43,187 nucleotides of DNA from an uncultured Eggerthellaceae bacterium (GCA_934670115.1 CAKUOV010000017.1:1-43187), one strand, 5' to 3'; numbered from the stretch's first letter, positions 31,306-40,430 are shown. A program made the numbers and translations. Notes: a model not told the origin generated them from the sequence alone.

Positions 31306-33638
31306 GAGTGACCTCCTGCTTCTTCTGAGGGCATCGCAGGCAAAGGGGTCGCCGATTCCTCAACCGCCGGCATCGCATCTGCCTCGGCTGCTGCAGTAAC
31401 GCCTTCCCCAGCATCTTCCTGAGCGCCTTCCGCTTCTTGCTCCTTTCGCGTGGCGCGCTTGCCGAAAACACCCACCAGCATGCCCGCCATAAGCACATAG
31501 AAACCAACCCACACGCAGTTGACCAGCGGATTCACGCGCACATCCAGGGAAAGCGCGTCATCGCCCGACGAAACGCCGCGATACACCACGAACAAATCCT
31601 CGGTAGGGAAGCTGATAACGCTCGCGTTGAGTTTTTGCTGCTGCGTGGATGCCACCATCTCTACCTGGGGCGATGCATGACCCACGTACGTCTCTTGAAG
31701 CACCGTGCCATCTTCGGCTGCATCAACAGCATACGCGTCGAAATCAACTTGGTAAATGTAGTTGCCGTTTTCCGCCTGGAAGATCTGATTCCCCTGGTAG
31801 CGCAACAAATAATCGCCCGCTACGTAATCTTGTTCGCACGTGTCGGTCTCTTCGTTCCACGCTAAATACCCCGCGTTTTCCGTCACGTACATGCTAGATC
31901 CGATAAGGCCCACCAGGATAATGGCCATGCCCGCGTGGCTGATAGCACCCGACAGAGCGCTTGCGCTGCGACGTTGACGGATAGCCATGAATAGCGCGTT
32001 GAAGAAAAGCAGCGCGGCCACGGCAAAACCCACCACGGAAAGACCCTTGTAATACCACGCCGGACCTTGCATCGCAAGTTCCATCGCGTCGCTTCCACCT
32101 GCGGAAATAGTCGCATTGTATGCAGGACTCAAGCGCAGCACAAAATATGCCACCAGCACAATGAACAGCACCAACGCGCACAGGGAGGGAATGCGCACCT
32201 GTTTCGCGAACGCCGCTTTGTTCGCCTTCTGCCATCCCAGCAGCGGGCACACCGCCATCATCCCTAAGAAAATCACACCGACCGGGCGGGCAATAACGTT
32301 ATACGAATCCGTAGAAAGCGATTCACCGCCAAACGGCAGCCACGACGGCAGCGCACTGGAAATGGTCATGTACGTGATAAGCAGCGTCATGACCAGCAAA
32401 ATCACGTCGCTTAAGTAATACATTGCGCCCTTCGATGCCATGCTTTCAAAGTCATCGCGCTCCGTGGTGCCAAATGTGGAACGACGCACCGCCAAAAGAA
32501 CAATACCCAGCACAATGGAAATCACAATGAGCGCGCCGAAAAGAACCAAGCTTACCGGGTCGCCTTCAAACGCGTGAACAGATTGCACCAGACCACTGCG
32601 GCTAATGAACGTACCCACAATAACGAATGCGAACGTTAAGCACGCGCACAGAATTGACCAGCCCTTGAACGCGCCGCGCCGGCGATACACGGTGAAGCTA
32701 TGGATGAGCGCAACCGCCATAAGCCAGGAAAGCAGGCTGGCATTTTCCACGGCATCCCATCCCCAATAGCCGCCCCAGCCCAAAACAACGTATGCCCACA
32801 GGGCGCCCAGACCAATGCCGGCAGTCAAAAACAGCCAGCTTACCAGCGCATATCGTGTTGAGCGCTGAACCCACGCCGGAGAAGCGTCGTTCACGGCAAG
32901 CGCCGAAATGGCATACGCAAAGGGGACGGTAAGGCCCGAGTAGCCCACAAACAGCGTGGGCGGATGAATAGCCATGGCCCAATGCTCAAGAAGCGTATTC
33001 ATGCCCAGCATTTGAGCGGCCTTCGTAAGCGTTCCCGCTTCGGTGAAGTACTTCGCATCGGTAGGCTCAAACGGCATATTCGCTTCGCTGAACAGCAAAA
33101 CACCCACAAATGTCGCCAAAACTGCCTGCATCACCAGGCATGCAACGTTGTCAAGCTTACGCACCTGCCCCATGTCGCGCACGGCAACAATGGCGCCAAA
33201 AATTGCGATAAGCCACGCCCAAAACAGCAAACTGCCTTCACGACCAGCCCAAACACCCGAAAGCTTGTAAAGCCACGCCAGCGAACCAGCGTTGCTGGAA
33301 TGGCTGTTCAGCACGTATTGGATGCTGTAGTTGTCGGTCAGAAAGCAATAACCCAGCACCACCACGCACACGGTAAGAGCCACCGTGGAAACAAGTGCCG
33401 CAACGCGACCCGCCCAAGAAAGTGTTTCGGAAAGGATGCTTTCACCTGCAGAGCTTGCGGAACCTGCGCCACCAGCGGATGAAGTACTTGCAGGGGTTCC
33501 ATCCGGAGTCGATGCACCTGTTGGAGCAGCACCTTTCCTGCCCATAATCTGGCCAATAACCAGGAGAATCACGCTTGCTGCTGTACCCACAAAAGCCACC
33601 AGCAGCGTAAACATGCCAATCATCGCGGGAGAAAACAC
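31302..33638 (-). CDS. ccmF: CcmF, cytochrome c haem lyase subunit
   Basis: This large polytopic membrane protein ligates haem to apocytochrome c. Signatures are SGVWAGREGSLLFWAW, the Trp-rich WGGYWGWDAVENASLLSWL and the His-bearing IHPPTLFVGYSGL. About 14 TM helices are followed by a periplasmic domain near residues 620-740 and a last TM. A Ser/Gly/Ala-rich stretch after the first helix and an Ala/Glu-rich C-terminal tail are lineage-specific. The GTG at 33638, with AAAAGGGG upstream, gives 778 aa; the ATG five codons later is an alternative. No ccmH or ccmG homologue is present in the window, although System I normally needs thiol-handling partners. Confidence 0.95.
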   Translation of the reverse strand: MFSPAMIGMFTLLVAFVGTAASVILLVIGQIMGRKGAAPTGASTPDGTPASTSSAGGAGSASSAGESILSETLSWAGRVAALVSTVALTVCVVVLGYCFLTDNYSIQYVLNSHSSNAGSLAWLYKLSGVWAGREGSLLFWAWLIAIFGAIVAVRDMGQVRKLDNVACLVMQAVLATFVGVLLFSEANMPFEPTDAKYFTEAGTLTKAAQMLGMNTLLEHWAMAIHPPTLFVGYSGLTVPFAYAISALAVNDASPAWVQRSTRYALVSWLFLTAGIGLGALWAYVVLGWGGYWGWDAVENASLLSWLMAVALIHSFTVYRRRGAFKGWSILCACLTFAFVIVGTFISRSGLVQSVHAFEGDPVSLVLFGALIVISIVLGIVLLAVRRSTFGTTERDDFESMASKGAMYYLSDVILLVMTLLITYMTISSALPSWLPFGGESLSTDSYNVIARPVGVIFLGMMAVCPLLGWQKANKAAFAKQVRIPSLCALVLFIVLVAYFVLRLSPAYNATISAGGSDAMELAMQGPAWYYKGLSVVGFAVAALLFFNALFMAIRQRRSASALSGAISHAGMAIILVGLIGSSMYVTENAGYLAWNEETDTCEQDYVAGDYLLRYQGNQIFQAENGNYIYQVDFDAYAVDAAEDGTVLQETYVGHASPQVEMVASTQQQKLNASVISFPTEDLFVVYRGVSSGDDALSLDVRVNPLVNCVWVGFYVLMAGMLVGVFGKRATRKEQEAEGAQEDAGEGVTAAAEADAMPAVEESATPLPAMPSEEAGGHS

Positions 33639-33786
33639 ACCGGTCCCCTTTTCTATATCTATATATAAGTTACAAGCGCGCGCAACCAAGCGCAACGCGG
33701 CGCACCCTTAGATTGGGTTGCGCCAACGCAATGCAACGCGAAAGCGTATTCCGCCAAAGCGACACCAAGGACGCTTGCCCCGTGCG

Positions 33787-34488
33787 CTACTGCCCCAGCG
33801 CAACATCGGACGCCAAGAACACGCCACTCACCTCGCCCGTAGCGCCGCCATCAAGAGCACCCGTTACTACCACCGTTGCGCCATCGGTCACTTGGTCGGA
33901 CAGCGCGCCTTCAAACAAAATGCCCAGTTCAGCGCCGCCTTCTTGACCGGCACCTTCAGCATCTTCCAAAACAAAACGAACTTTCTCCGTAGCGCTTGCC
34001 AGCGTGCCCGCTTTTACCACACCCACCACTTTCGTGGTTTTGCCTTGCATGGAGTCGCCGTAGCCTACAAGCTGAGAAACGCTCAGCGCGTTCGAGGCGC
34101 TTTCGTATTTGCTGGGGCATTGTGTGACCAGATCGGAGCACACGACCGTTCCGTTCGAATCCACGCGACCCGTGCAAATGGCCTTAATGCCGTTGCCGAA
34201 CGTTGCGGAAACGCCCTTGTCGTAGCTCACGTGAACTGTCGCGCCGCCCGCACCGCTTTCGTCTTCGATGTCAAACGTCAAAACGCCCTGCGGGTCAACC
34301 TCGTAGGAGTTCGCCACGACCAGGCCCGACACCTTCACTTTTTTGTCTGCGTAATTATTCGCGGAAAGCTCGGATACGCTCACGACCTTCGCCGAAGAAC
34401 CGCCGCCCACCACGGCAAGAAGAACGATGATCACCAATACGATAATGCCGGCAACCACAATCATGCGGCGCTTCGTTTTGCTGTTCAC
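33787..34488 (-). CDS. ccmE: CcmE-type haem chaperone with CxxxY motif and an extra OB-like domain
   Basis: CcmE carries haem from CcmC to CcmF. The 233-aa protein starts at the GTG at 34488 (GAAGGAG upstream). It has a basic N-terminus, one TM (MIVVAGIIVLVIIVLLAVVG) and an OB domain (VKVSGLVVANSYEV, VTLFDIED-like strands, GIKAICTGRVD). The haem-binding region is CPSKY (C124, Y128): the CxxxY type known from archaea and Desulfovibrio, instead of the HxxxY type. Residues about 133-233 form a second OB-like domain parallel to the first (TTKVVGVVKAG, VRFVLEDAEG, TVVVTGALD) but without a CxxxY motif. Typical CcmE proteins have only one domain. It is the first gene of the ccm operon, 148 bp before ccmF. 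Confidence 0.88.
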   Translation of the reverse strand: MNSKTKRRMIVVAGIIVLVIIVLLAVVGGGSSAKVVSVSELSANNYADKKVKVSGLVVANSYEVDPQGVLTFDIEDESGAGGATVHVSYDKGVSATFGNGIKAICTGRVDSNGTVVCSDLVTQCPSKYESASNALSVSQLVGYGDSMQGKTTKVVGVVKAGTLASATEKVRFVLEDAEGAGQEGGAELGILFEGALSDQVTDGATVVVTGALDGGATGEVSGVFLASDVALGQ

Positions 34489-34877
34489 GAGCGACTCCTT
34501 CTTCTCGTTCGAATATGCATAGGAATACAGGATGCATGATAGCGCAAAAGTCAAGCACGAAAATGGCTCACCTGCACGTTCTCCCCAAAAAACAACGCCA
34601 TAAGGCGCACTTTTTGCCCCAAAAATAAGCCATAAGGGTACGGTATAAACGCAAAAATGGGAGCATGATAGGAACTGGCTTCGTTTGCCTTGTTTGCCAA
34701 TATATAAATAGTGACCGATGCGAATAAAGAACGCCTGGGAAATGCCGTACAATTCTCTTGACGCGTTTCGGCCCGCAGCTAACAGGTAACAAGCCCAGCA
34801 ACAACGCAAGGGCAACCGCCGCTGGAGCCTTTCGCGTTCGAGCTGTTGCATCTAACCCGTGTTGAAAAGGATGCCCT
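34489..34877. other. Divergent promoter region between ccmE and the zinc-ribbon/TPM/SPFH module
   Basis: The 389 bp hold no gene. AT-rich stretches suitable for promoters occur at 34695-34710 (ATATATAAATA) and 34745-34755 (TACAAT), but I could not pair either confidently with a -35 box. Confidence 0.4.
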
Positions 34878-36173
34878 ATGGTTGAAACAGTGAACTACCA
34901 ATGTCCCGCATGCGGAGGTCCGCTCCATTTTTCCGGGGAAACGGGAGGCCTTGTTTGCGACTACTGCGACTCGACCTTCACCGTAAAGCAGGTTGAGGAC
35001 CTTTACGCCGCCAAGCAGGAAAAAGCCGAAAGTAAAGCCGAAAAAGAGAAACAGCGTGCGCAGAAAGCGGAAGGCGCCGACGCGAGCGGCGTTGCAGGTG
35101 CAGCAGCTGCCGCCGGTGCAGGTGATGCCGCCGCATGTGTCGCCGGTGCAGCCGCAGCCGGTGCAGCAGCCGCAGGTGCCGCCGGCGTTTCCGACAACGT
35201 TGTTGCCGCCGGAGCCGCGCAGGCAACAAAAGCCGCCGAGGAAGGCCTTGACCCCATTCAGGCGTACCTCAAGCGCTCCAACTGGAACGATACCGAAAGC
35301 GAAACGCTAGCAACATCGGTGTGCAGCTCGTGCGGCGCCGAGCTCATCCACGATCAAACCACCGCTGTGGCGCAGTGCCCCTACTGCGGCAACAACACGG
35401 TTATTCCGGGCACAATGGCGGGAACGCTCAAGCCCGATTACGTGATTCCGTTCAAGATGAACAAAACGCAGGCCGTGGATGCCCTGAAACATTACTACAA
35501 GGGCAAGAAATTCCTGCCGAACGCCTTCGCCGAAACAAACCACGTGGAAGAAATCCAGGGCGTTTACGTTCCGTTCTGGCTGTATTCCGCGCGCACCGAC
35601 GCCGAAGCAACGTTTTCCGCTGAAAACGTTCGCACCTGGACGGAAGGCGATTACGAGATTACTGAAACGGACCATTACGCGGTAGAACGCGCAGGTTACA
35701 TGGACTTTTCGCGCGTGCCCGTTGATGGCTCGCAGAAAATGCCCGATGCGCATATGGACTCCATTGAGCCGTACGATTACAGTGAGATCACGCCGTTTTC
35801 CGTGGCGTATTTGCCTGGTTACTTGACCGACCGTTTTGACATGGACGTTGCCGCATGCCAGCCGCGCGCCACCGAGCGTATGAAAGCAACGGCGCAATCC
35901 GAGCTGCGCAACACCGTAACGGGATACGACTCGGTATCGTCTGGCGTGTGCACGGTTGACGAAGACCTCAAGGAAGTTTCCTACGCGCTGCTTCCCGTGT
36001 GGATGCTGCACACCAAGTGGAACAACCAGGACTTCCTTTTCGCCATGAACGGTCAAACGGGAAAACTTATTGGCGACTTGCCCATTGACAAGGGGAAAGT
36101 CGTCAGCTGGTTCTTGCGCATCTTTATTCCGTTGGTTGCCGTTGCAGGCGCCGTGTCGTTCTTGATGCTGTAG
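34878..36173 (+). CDS. TFIIB-type zinc-ribbon membrane protein, YdjG-like
   Basis: The 431-aa protein starts with a zinc ribbon (CPAC at residues 9-12, CDYC about 17 later). A Lys/Glu coiled region and a striking Ala/Gly run (about residues 70-115) follow, then a second zinc ribbon (CSSC near 149, CPYC near 168). Next comes a large conserved domain (TLKPDYVIPFKMNKTQAV, GVYVPFWLYSARTDA, VSYALLPVWMLHTKW, FAMNGQTGKLIGDLP) and a C-terminal TM. Such proteins are often mislabelled as helicase PriA-related. With the TPM and SPFH genes downstream it matches the B. subtilis ydjG-ydjH-ydjI order of the PspA envelope-stress operon. No pspA is seen here. Confidence 0.87.
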   Translation: MVETVNYQCPACGGPLHFSGETGGLVCDYCDSTFTVKQVEDLYAAKQEKAESKAEKEKQRAQKAEGADASGVAGAAAAAGAGDAAACVAGAAAAGAAAAGAAGVSDNVVAAGAAQATKAAEEGLDPIQAYLKRSNWNDTESETLATSVCSSCGAELIHDQTTAVAQCPYCGNNTVIPGTMAGTLKPDYVIPFKMNKTQAVDALKHYYKGKKFLPNAFAETNHVEEIQGVYVPFWLYSARTDAEATFSAENVRTWTEGDYEITETDHYAVERAGYMDFSRVPVDGSQKMPDAHMDSIEPYDYSEITPFSVAYLPGYLTDRFDMDVAACQPRATERMKATAQSELRNTVTGYDSVSSGVCTVDEDLKEVSYALLPVWMLHTKWNNQDFLFAMNGQTGKLIGDLPIDKGKVVSWFLRIFIPLVAVAGAVSFLML

Positions 36174-36185
36174 GAAGGAGGCCTC

Positions 36186-37016
36186 ATGAAAAAGATACTC
36201 TGCAGCTTTTTCGCGGCGTTGCTGATTGTTTGCGCAACGGTGACCCCCGCCTTAGCAAAGGGCTACAACGATATTTCCACCACGTATGTGCGTGACCACT
36301 ACCAACTTCTTTCCGACAGCACCCTGCAGTCCATGGAAGCCGAAGCGGAAAGCCTTTCCGATACGTACAAGTGCAATGTCTATCTGACCATCGTGGATGA
36401 TATTGGCACCTACACTGTGCGCCAGTACGCCGAAGCGTACTGGAACGCCTACGACCTGGGGCGCGGCGCGAATAAAGATGGAATTATGTTCCTAATTGCC
36501 GTTGATTCGCGCGATTACGTGACCATCACGCACGGACAAGGAACAACGGGCGGCATCACCATTTTCACCGACTACCGCATTGAACAGATTGAAGATGCTA
36601 TTGTCGAAGAACTCAAGGGAAACAATTGGGTGGCAGGATGCAACGTCTACCTGGACAAAGTGACTGAAACGTTTGAGTTCTACACCGAGAACGGCGAGCC
36701 GTGGGACAACAATAACGACCCCGAAAACGCTTGGATTGGGCTGCTCATCAAGATTCTGGTGACCATTTTGGTGCCTCTGCTTATTGCTGCTGCCATCTGC
36801 GCTTTCTGGGCAAGCCAAATGAAAACAGCGCGCCTGGCAACGGAAGCAAGCTCGTATTTGGAGCGCGGTTCGTTGGTGCTTACGCGCCAAACGGATCATT
36901 TCCTAAGGACCACGCGCGTTGTTACGAAGATCGAAAAGAGCGATTCTTCCTCGGGCGGAGGCGGATCTACAGTGAGCGATTCGGGCTTCGGCGGAAGCAG
37001 TGGCGGCAAGTTCTAG
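36186..37016 (+). CDS. TPM-domain membrane protein, YdjH-like
   Basis: The 276-aa protein has a signal peptide (MKKILCSFFAALLIVCA to PALAKG) and an extracytoplasmic TPM domain (residues about 30-165: VYLTIVDDIG, DGIMFLIAVDSRDYVTITHG, AIVEELKGNNW). A TM helix near residues 180-202 and a basic cytoplasmic region lead to a Ser/Gly-rich end (SSGGGGS, GGSSGGKF). TPM domains occur in envelope and photosystem repair proteins; some show phosphatase activity. AGGAAGGAGG precedes the ATG at 36186, 12 bp after the zinc-ribbon gene, so the genes form an operon. The Gly/Ser-rich tail is typical of the family. Confidence 0.9.
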   Translation: MKKILCSFFAALLIVCATVTPALAKGYNDISTTYVRDHYQLLSDSTLQSMEAEAESLSDTYKCNVYLTIVDDIGTYTVRQYAEAYWNAYDLGRGANKDGIMFLIAVDSRDYVTITHGQGTTGGITIFTDYRIEQIEDAIVEELKGNNWVAGCNVYLDKVTETFEFYTENGEPWDNNNDPENAWIGLLIKILVTILVPLLIAAAICAFWASQMKTARLATEASSYLERGSLVLTRQTDHFLRTTRVVTKIEKSDSSSGGGGSTVSDSGFGGSSGGKF

Positions 37017-37249
37017 GCGGCAGCGCAGGCTGGGACGCGAGTAGCGACAGAGTGTCGGGGGAAGGCATTGACACCGGGCACAGCAGCGCGGGTAACAGCC
37101 GAAAGCGGCGGCGCAAATGTCACGCGAATGATGCGACCGGAATTGAACCGTTGCTCATTCGTTACGATTGAAACATGCTATGACAAGGCAAAACGCTTCG
37201 CCATAGCTTATGATAAGGAAAGTAGTAAATCTTTTGGAAGGAGTCCACT

Positions 37250-38668
37250 ATGGGTCTTTTGAAAGCAGGCGTAGGTGCATTGAGCGGCGTACTTGCCGAT
37301 CAATGGCGTGAGTACTTCTATTGCGATTCCCTGGAAGCCAACGTGTTGGTAGCAAAGGGACAAAAGAAAACCTCCGACAAGGGCCGCAGCTCCAACACCA
37401 AGGGCGAGTCCAACATTATCTCCGACGGTTCTATCATCGCCGTGAACGAAGGCCAATGCGCTATTATCGTTGAAGACGGCGCCATTGTGGACATTTGCGC
37501 CACGCCGGGTCAGTTCGTTTACGAGACCGGCTCTGAGCCCAGCATCCTGTACGGCGATCTGCAGCAGGGCGTTCTTGCGTCGTTCGAGAACCTGGGCAAG
37601 CGCTTCACGTTCGGCGGCGACACGGGCAAAGACCAGCGCATTTACTTCTTCAACACCAAGGAAATCATTGGTAACAAGTACGGCACAGCAAGCCCTGTTC
37701 CCTTCCGCGTTGTTGACCAGAATGCAGGCTTTGACCTGGACATTTCCGTTCGCTGCAACGGCGAATACTCCTACAAGATTGTTGACCCCATTCTGTTCTA
37801 CAAGAACGTTTGCGGCAACGTGGAAGATGTCTACACGCGCGACAAGATTGACGGCCAGCTGAAGTCCGAAATGTTGGGCGCTTTGCAGCCGGCGTTCGCA
37901 CGCATCTCCGAAATGGGCATCCGTTATAGCGCTGTGCCTGGTCACACCGTTGAAGTTGCCGATGCGCTGAACGAAGTGCTGTCCCCCAAGTGGTCGAACC
38001 TGCGCGGTATTGCCATTGTGTCCTTCGGCGTGAATTCCATTACGGCATCCGAAGAAGACGAAGCACTTATCAAGAACATGCAGACGGCTTCTGCCCTGAA
38101 TCGCGCTGGCACCACAAACAGCTACATGGCGGTGCAAACGGGTTCTGCCATGAACGCAGCCGCCACGAACACCGCAGGTGCTATGACCGGCTTCATGGGC
38201 ATGGGCATGGCATCGGGCATGGGCGCTGGTGCGGCAAACGCATTCGGCGGACAGCCCGCTCAGCCGCAAGCGAACGCATACCCCGTTGCCGCCGATGGCG
38301 GCTTTGGCGCAGGTGCCCAGGCCATGAACACCATGCAGCAGCAGGCAGGAGCGCAGGGTCAGGGCCAGAACCAGACGCAGGCAATGCAGGATCAAATCGC
38401 ACAGCAGCAGGCAGAGGCGGCGGCAGCCGCTGCAGCAGCAGCCGGTTGGTTGTGCTCCTGCGGCACGAAGAATACGGGCAAGTTCTGTTCCAATTGCGGC
38501 AGCGCAAAGCCCGAAGAGTGGACCTGCTCTTGCGGCGCCGTGAACAGCGGCAAGTTCTGCCCCAACTGCGGCAGTCCGAAGCCCGAGGCAGCAGCGTCGT
38601 GGACCTGCGGCTGCGGCACCGTCAACGAGGGCAAGTTCTGCAAGAACTGCGGAACCCCGCGTCCGTAA
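37250..38668 (+). CDS. SPFH/virion-core-like protein with three zinc ribbons, YdjI-like
   Basis: The 472-aa soluble protein has an SPFH-type domain (residues about 10-290) with YFYCDSLEANVLV, IIAVNEGQCAIIVEDG, ATPGQFVYETGSEPS, RFTFGGDTGKDQRIYF and VRCNGEYSYKI. A Met/Gly/Ala/Gln-rich linker follows, then three short double-CxC/CxxC zinc ribbons (from residue about 397), each of the form W-C-x-C-G...G-K-F-C-x-x-C-G. B. subtilis YdjI has the same SPFH-plus-zinc-ribbon concept and recruits PspA to membranes. GGAAGGAG precedes the ATG at 37250. The 233-bp gap after the TPM gene could hold its own promoter. A strong terminator follows. Confidence 0.9.
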   Translation: MGLLKAGVGALSGVLADQWREYFYCDSLEANVLVAKGQKKTSDKGRSSNTKGESNIISDGSIIAVNEGQCAIIVEDGAIVDICATPGQFVYETGSEPSILYGDLQQGVLASFENLGKRFTFGGDTGKDQRIYFFNTKEIIGNKYGTASPVPFRVVDQNAGFDLDISVRCNGEYSYKIVDPILFYKNVCGNVEDVYTRDKIDGQLKSEMLGALQPAFARISEMGIRYSAVPGHTVEVADALNEVLSPKWSNLRGIAIVSFGVNSITASEEDEALIKNMQTASALNRAGTTNSYMAVQTGSAMNAAATNTAGAMTGFMGMGMASGMGAGAANAFGGQPAQPQANAYPVAADGGFGAGAQAMNTMQQQAGAQGQGQNQTQAMQDQIAQQQAEAAAAAAAAAGWLCSCGTKNTGKFCSNCGSAKPEEWTCSCGAVNSGKFCPNCGSPKPEAAASWTCGCGTVNEGKFCKNCGTPRP

Positions 38669-38710
38669 CGCATACGCACCACGCGCGCGAATCAAATCAG
38701 TTCTAACAGC

Positions 38711-38747
38711 AAAGAGCCTCCCGTTCAAATGTGCGGGAGGCTCTTTT
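38711..38747 (+). terminator. Terminator of the zinc-ribbon/TPM/SPFH module
   Basis: AAAGAGCCTCCCG (38711-38723) pairs perfectly with CGGGAGGCTCTTT (38734-38746), followed by T. The T-tract joins directly onto palindromic element copy B. Confidence 0.9.
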
Positions 38748-38780
38748 GTTGACAAATTACCCCACCTTTTGTCAACAAAT
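38746..38780 (-). repeat. Palindromic element copy B, intergenic
   Basis: TTGTTGACAAA (38746-38756), TTACCCCACCT, TTTGTCAACAA (38768-38778), then AT. It is the exact reverse complement of copy A over 35 bp. It lies between the convergent SPFH and GNAT-Nudix genes, abutting the terminator. Confidence 0.9.
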
Positions 38781-38886
38781 CGGTGGAATGACGATGTTGC
38801 AAGTCATCGGGGATGCGAACCGCTGATTCAGATTCCCCCAGTTCAACGGCCTGTTCTCCGCAATCTCTTCGTAGTTGTTTGCCCGT

Positions 38887-40227
38887 TTACTCTTCGCGAA
38901 GGCGGCGCAGATATTCCCCCAACGCAGTCTGATACATGGTGCGGTCATTCGCAAACGAAATCAAATCAGCCGCTTCATCAGCGGGAACCCAGAACGTCTT
39001 GTCAATTTCCTCTTCTTGCGCACTCAGATCACCTTGGACATATTCCGCCAAAAAGAAGAACACATTACGCTTGTCCATCTTTCGCGCCGACGCAACCTGA
39101 TAGCAAAAATCGGGCAGGATGTTCACCTGAATGCCAGTTTCCTCGCGAATCTCGCGAACCGCTGCGGCTTCCCTTGTTTCCCGGGGCATAATGTGCCCCT
39201 TGGGGAAGGAGCGCCGGTCGCTCTTCATCGCAATCATGAGCACTTCAAAATCGTGCGCCGAACAGGCCGAATCCTGTGCAGTAGCACCTGCGAAGCCCGC
39301 CGCACCGGCAGCAGCGTCATCGGCAACGTCGCGCGCAGCATCGCCTTCCGCACCGCAAGCCTTGCGACGACGGAACACAACCGCACCTGCAGAATCCGTG
39401 GTACTGCGCACGTCTTCCGATGTTCCCAGCAGCGCCAAAGAAAGCAACTTACGAACGCGCTTCGGGTCAAGCTGCGAAAACGGAATGAAGTGATCCACAT
39501 CGCGCGGACGCACGGGCATTTCGTCCAGCGAGCCTGAGCCTTCGCCTGTGACCTCTTCCCCAGCAGCATTCGCAGCAGCAGAGCCTTCCGCCGCAGCACG
39601 TTGAGAGGCGGCACATTCTTCTGCGAACTGGCGCAAACGATCGGCGTGGTTTCCCTGCAGCTTTTCCATCCACACAATGTCGTACCAGCGATTGAACTTG
39701 TACGCGCATCCATGGAAACGAGCCACGGGCTTGTAACCCTGTTTCTCGTGAAACACCTTGCTGCCATTTGTCAAATACGGGTCGTTTTCGCAGATAGGAA
39801 CCGCGATACATGCATTCAGGTTCGTGATGTTTTGCACAAAAAGCACGTTTTCGAGCGCCATATACAAAAGAGATCCAATGCCAATCTGCCGAACGGAGCG
39901 ATTCACATAAATGGAAGTCTCAATGGAATGCTCGTAGGCCGCGCGTGTTTTGAACGGGCCGGCGTAAGCATACGCGCAAATCTTTCCTGCCTGCTCAGCC
40001 ACAATGTAGGGATATTTTTCCAACGTGGTGGTAATACGGCGCTCAAATTCCTCGAGCGACGGCACTTCGCGTTCGAACGTCACCGCCGTTTCTCTCACGT
40101 ACGGTGCATATATTTCCAAAAGAGCAGCTGCATCGCGCGGCGTGGCAACGCGAAGCGTCAAAAGCTCTTCATCAACAAAGGGGGTCCGCACGGCTTGCAC
40201 GTGCTCGGGATTATTTTCCATAAGCAC
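38887..40227 (-). CDS. Fusion of GNAT acetyltransferase and Nudix hydrolase
   Basis: The 446-aa protein joins two enzymes. Residues about 25-185 are a GNAT N-acetyltransferase of the phosphinothricin-acetyltransferase-like group (EIYAPYVRETAVTFEREVPS, SIYVNRSVRQIGIGSLLY, FHEKQGYKPVARF). An Ala/Glu-rich linker follows. A Nudix hydrolase comes next, with a complete box near residues 345-367 (GHIMPRE, then seven residues, then REIREETGI). An Ala-rich segment around 290-330 interrupts the early Nudix fold. Substrates are unknown. I keep the GTG at 40227 because AAGGA lies 6 nt upstream; the ATG two codons later is possible. Confidence 0.87.
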   Translation of the reverse strand: MLMENNPEHVQAVRTPFVDEELLTLRVATPRDAAALLEIYAPYVRETAVTFEREVPSLEEFERRITTTLEKYPYIVAEQAGKICAYAYAGPFKTRAAYEHSIETSIYVNRSVRQIGIGSLLYMALENVLFVQNITNLNACIAVPICENDPYLTNGSKVFHEKQGYKPVARFHGCAYKFNRWYDIVWMEKLQGNHADRLRQFAEECAASQRAAAEGSAAANAAGEEVTGEGSGSLDEMPVRPRDVDHFIPFSQLDPKRVRKLLSLALLGTSEDVRSTTDSAGAVVFRRRKACGAEGDAARDVADDAAAGAAGFAGATAQDSACSAHDFEVLMIAMKSDRRSFPKGHIMPRETREAAAVREIREETGIQVNILPDFCYQVASARKMDKRNVFFFLAEYVQGDLSAQEEEIDKTFWVPADEAADLISFANDRTMYQTALGEYLRRLREE

Positions 40228-40269
40228 CTGAATTCCTTGGTAGCTAGCTTATCGTATGAGTTCACCTAT

Positions 40270-40297
40270 AAAAAAGACCCGGCGAATGCCAGGTCTT
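40270..40297 (-). terminator. Terminator after tRNA-Leu(CAA)
   Basis: AAGACCCGGC (40274-40283) and GCCAGGTCTT (40288-40297) form a 10-bp stem with one wobble and loop GAAT. On the minus strand it is followed by TTTTTT. Confidence 0.8.
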
Positions 40298-40309
40298 CCT
40301 TTTCTGGAA

Positions 40310-40391
40310 TGGTGCCCGAGGCGAGAGTCGAACTCGCACGGTTTCCCAACGGTTTTTGAGACCGCCGCGTCTGCCATTCCGCCACTCGGGC
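40310..40391 (-). tRNA. tRNA-Leu (anticodon CAA)
   Basis: Minus strand: acceptor GCCCGAG pairs with CTCGGGC, discriminator A, CCA encoded. The anticodon arm is GCGGT-CTCAAAA-ACCGT, giving CAA. A long variable arm is present. Confidence 0.97.
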
Positions 40392-40401
40392 GCATTTAGG
40401 A

Positions 40402-40430
40402 ATTATATCTAATTACGCGCCTTCAGTCGA
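40402..40430 (-). promoter_or_regulatory. Promoter of tRNA-Leu(CAA)
   Basis: Minus strand: TCGACT (40425-40430), a 17-bp spacer, then a perfect TATAAT (40402-40407), 10 bp before the mature tRNA. Confidence 0.65.

Noticed and set aside
37208..38755. Minus-strand open frame of 515 codons opposite the SPFH gene
   Set aside because: It is Cys/His/Arg-rich shadow coding with no motif; the SPFH gene has a strong ribosome site and conserved domains.
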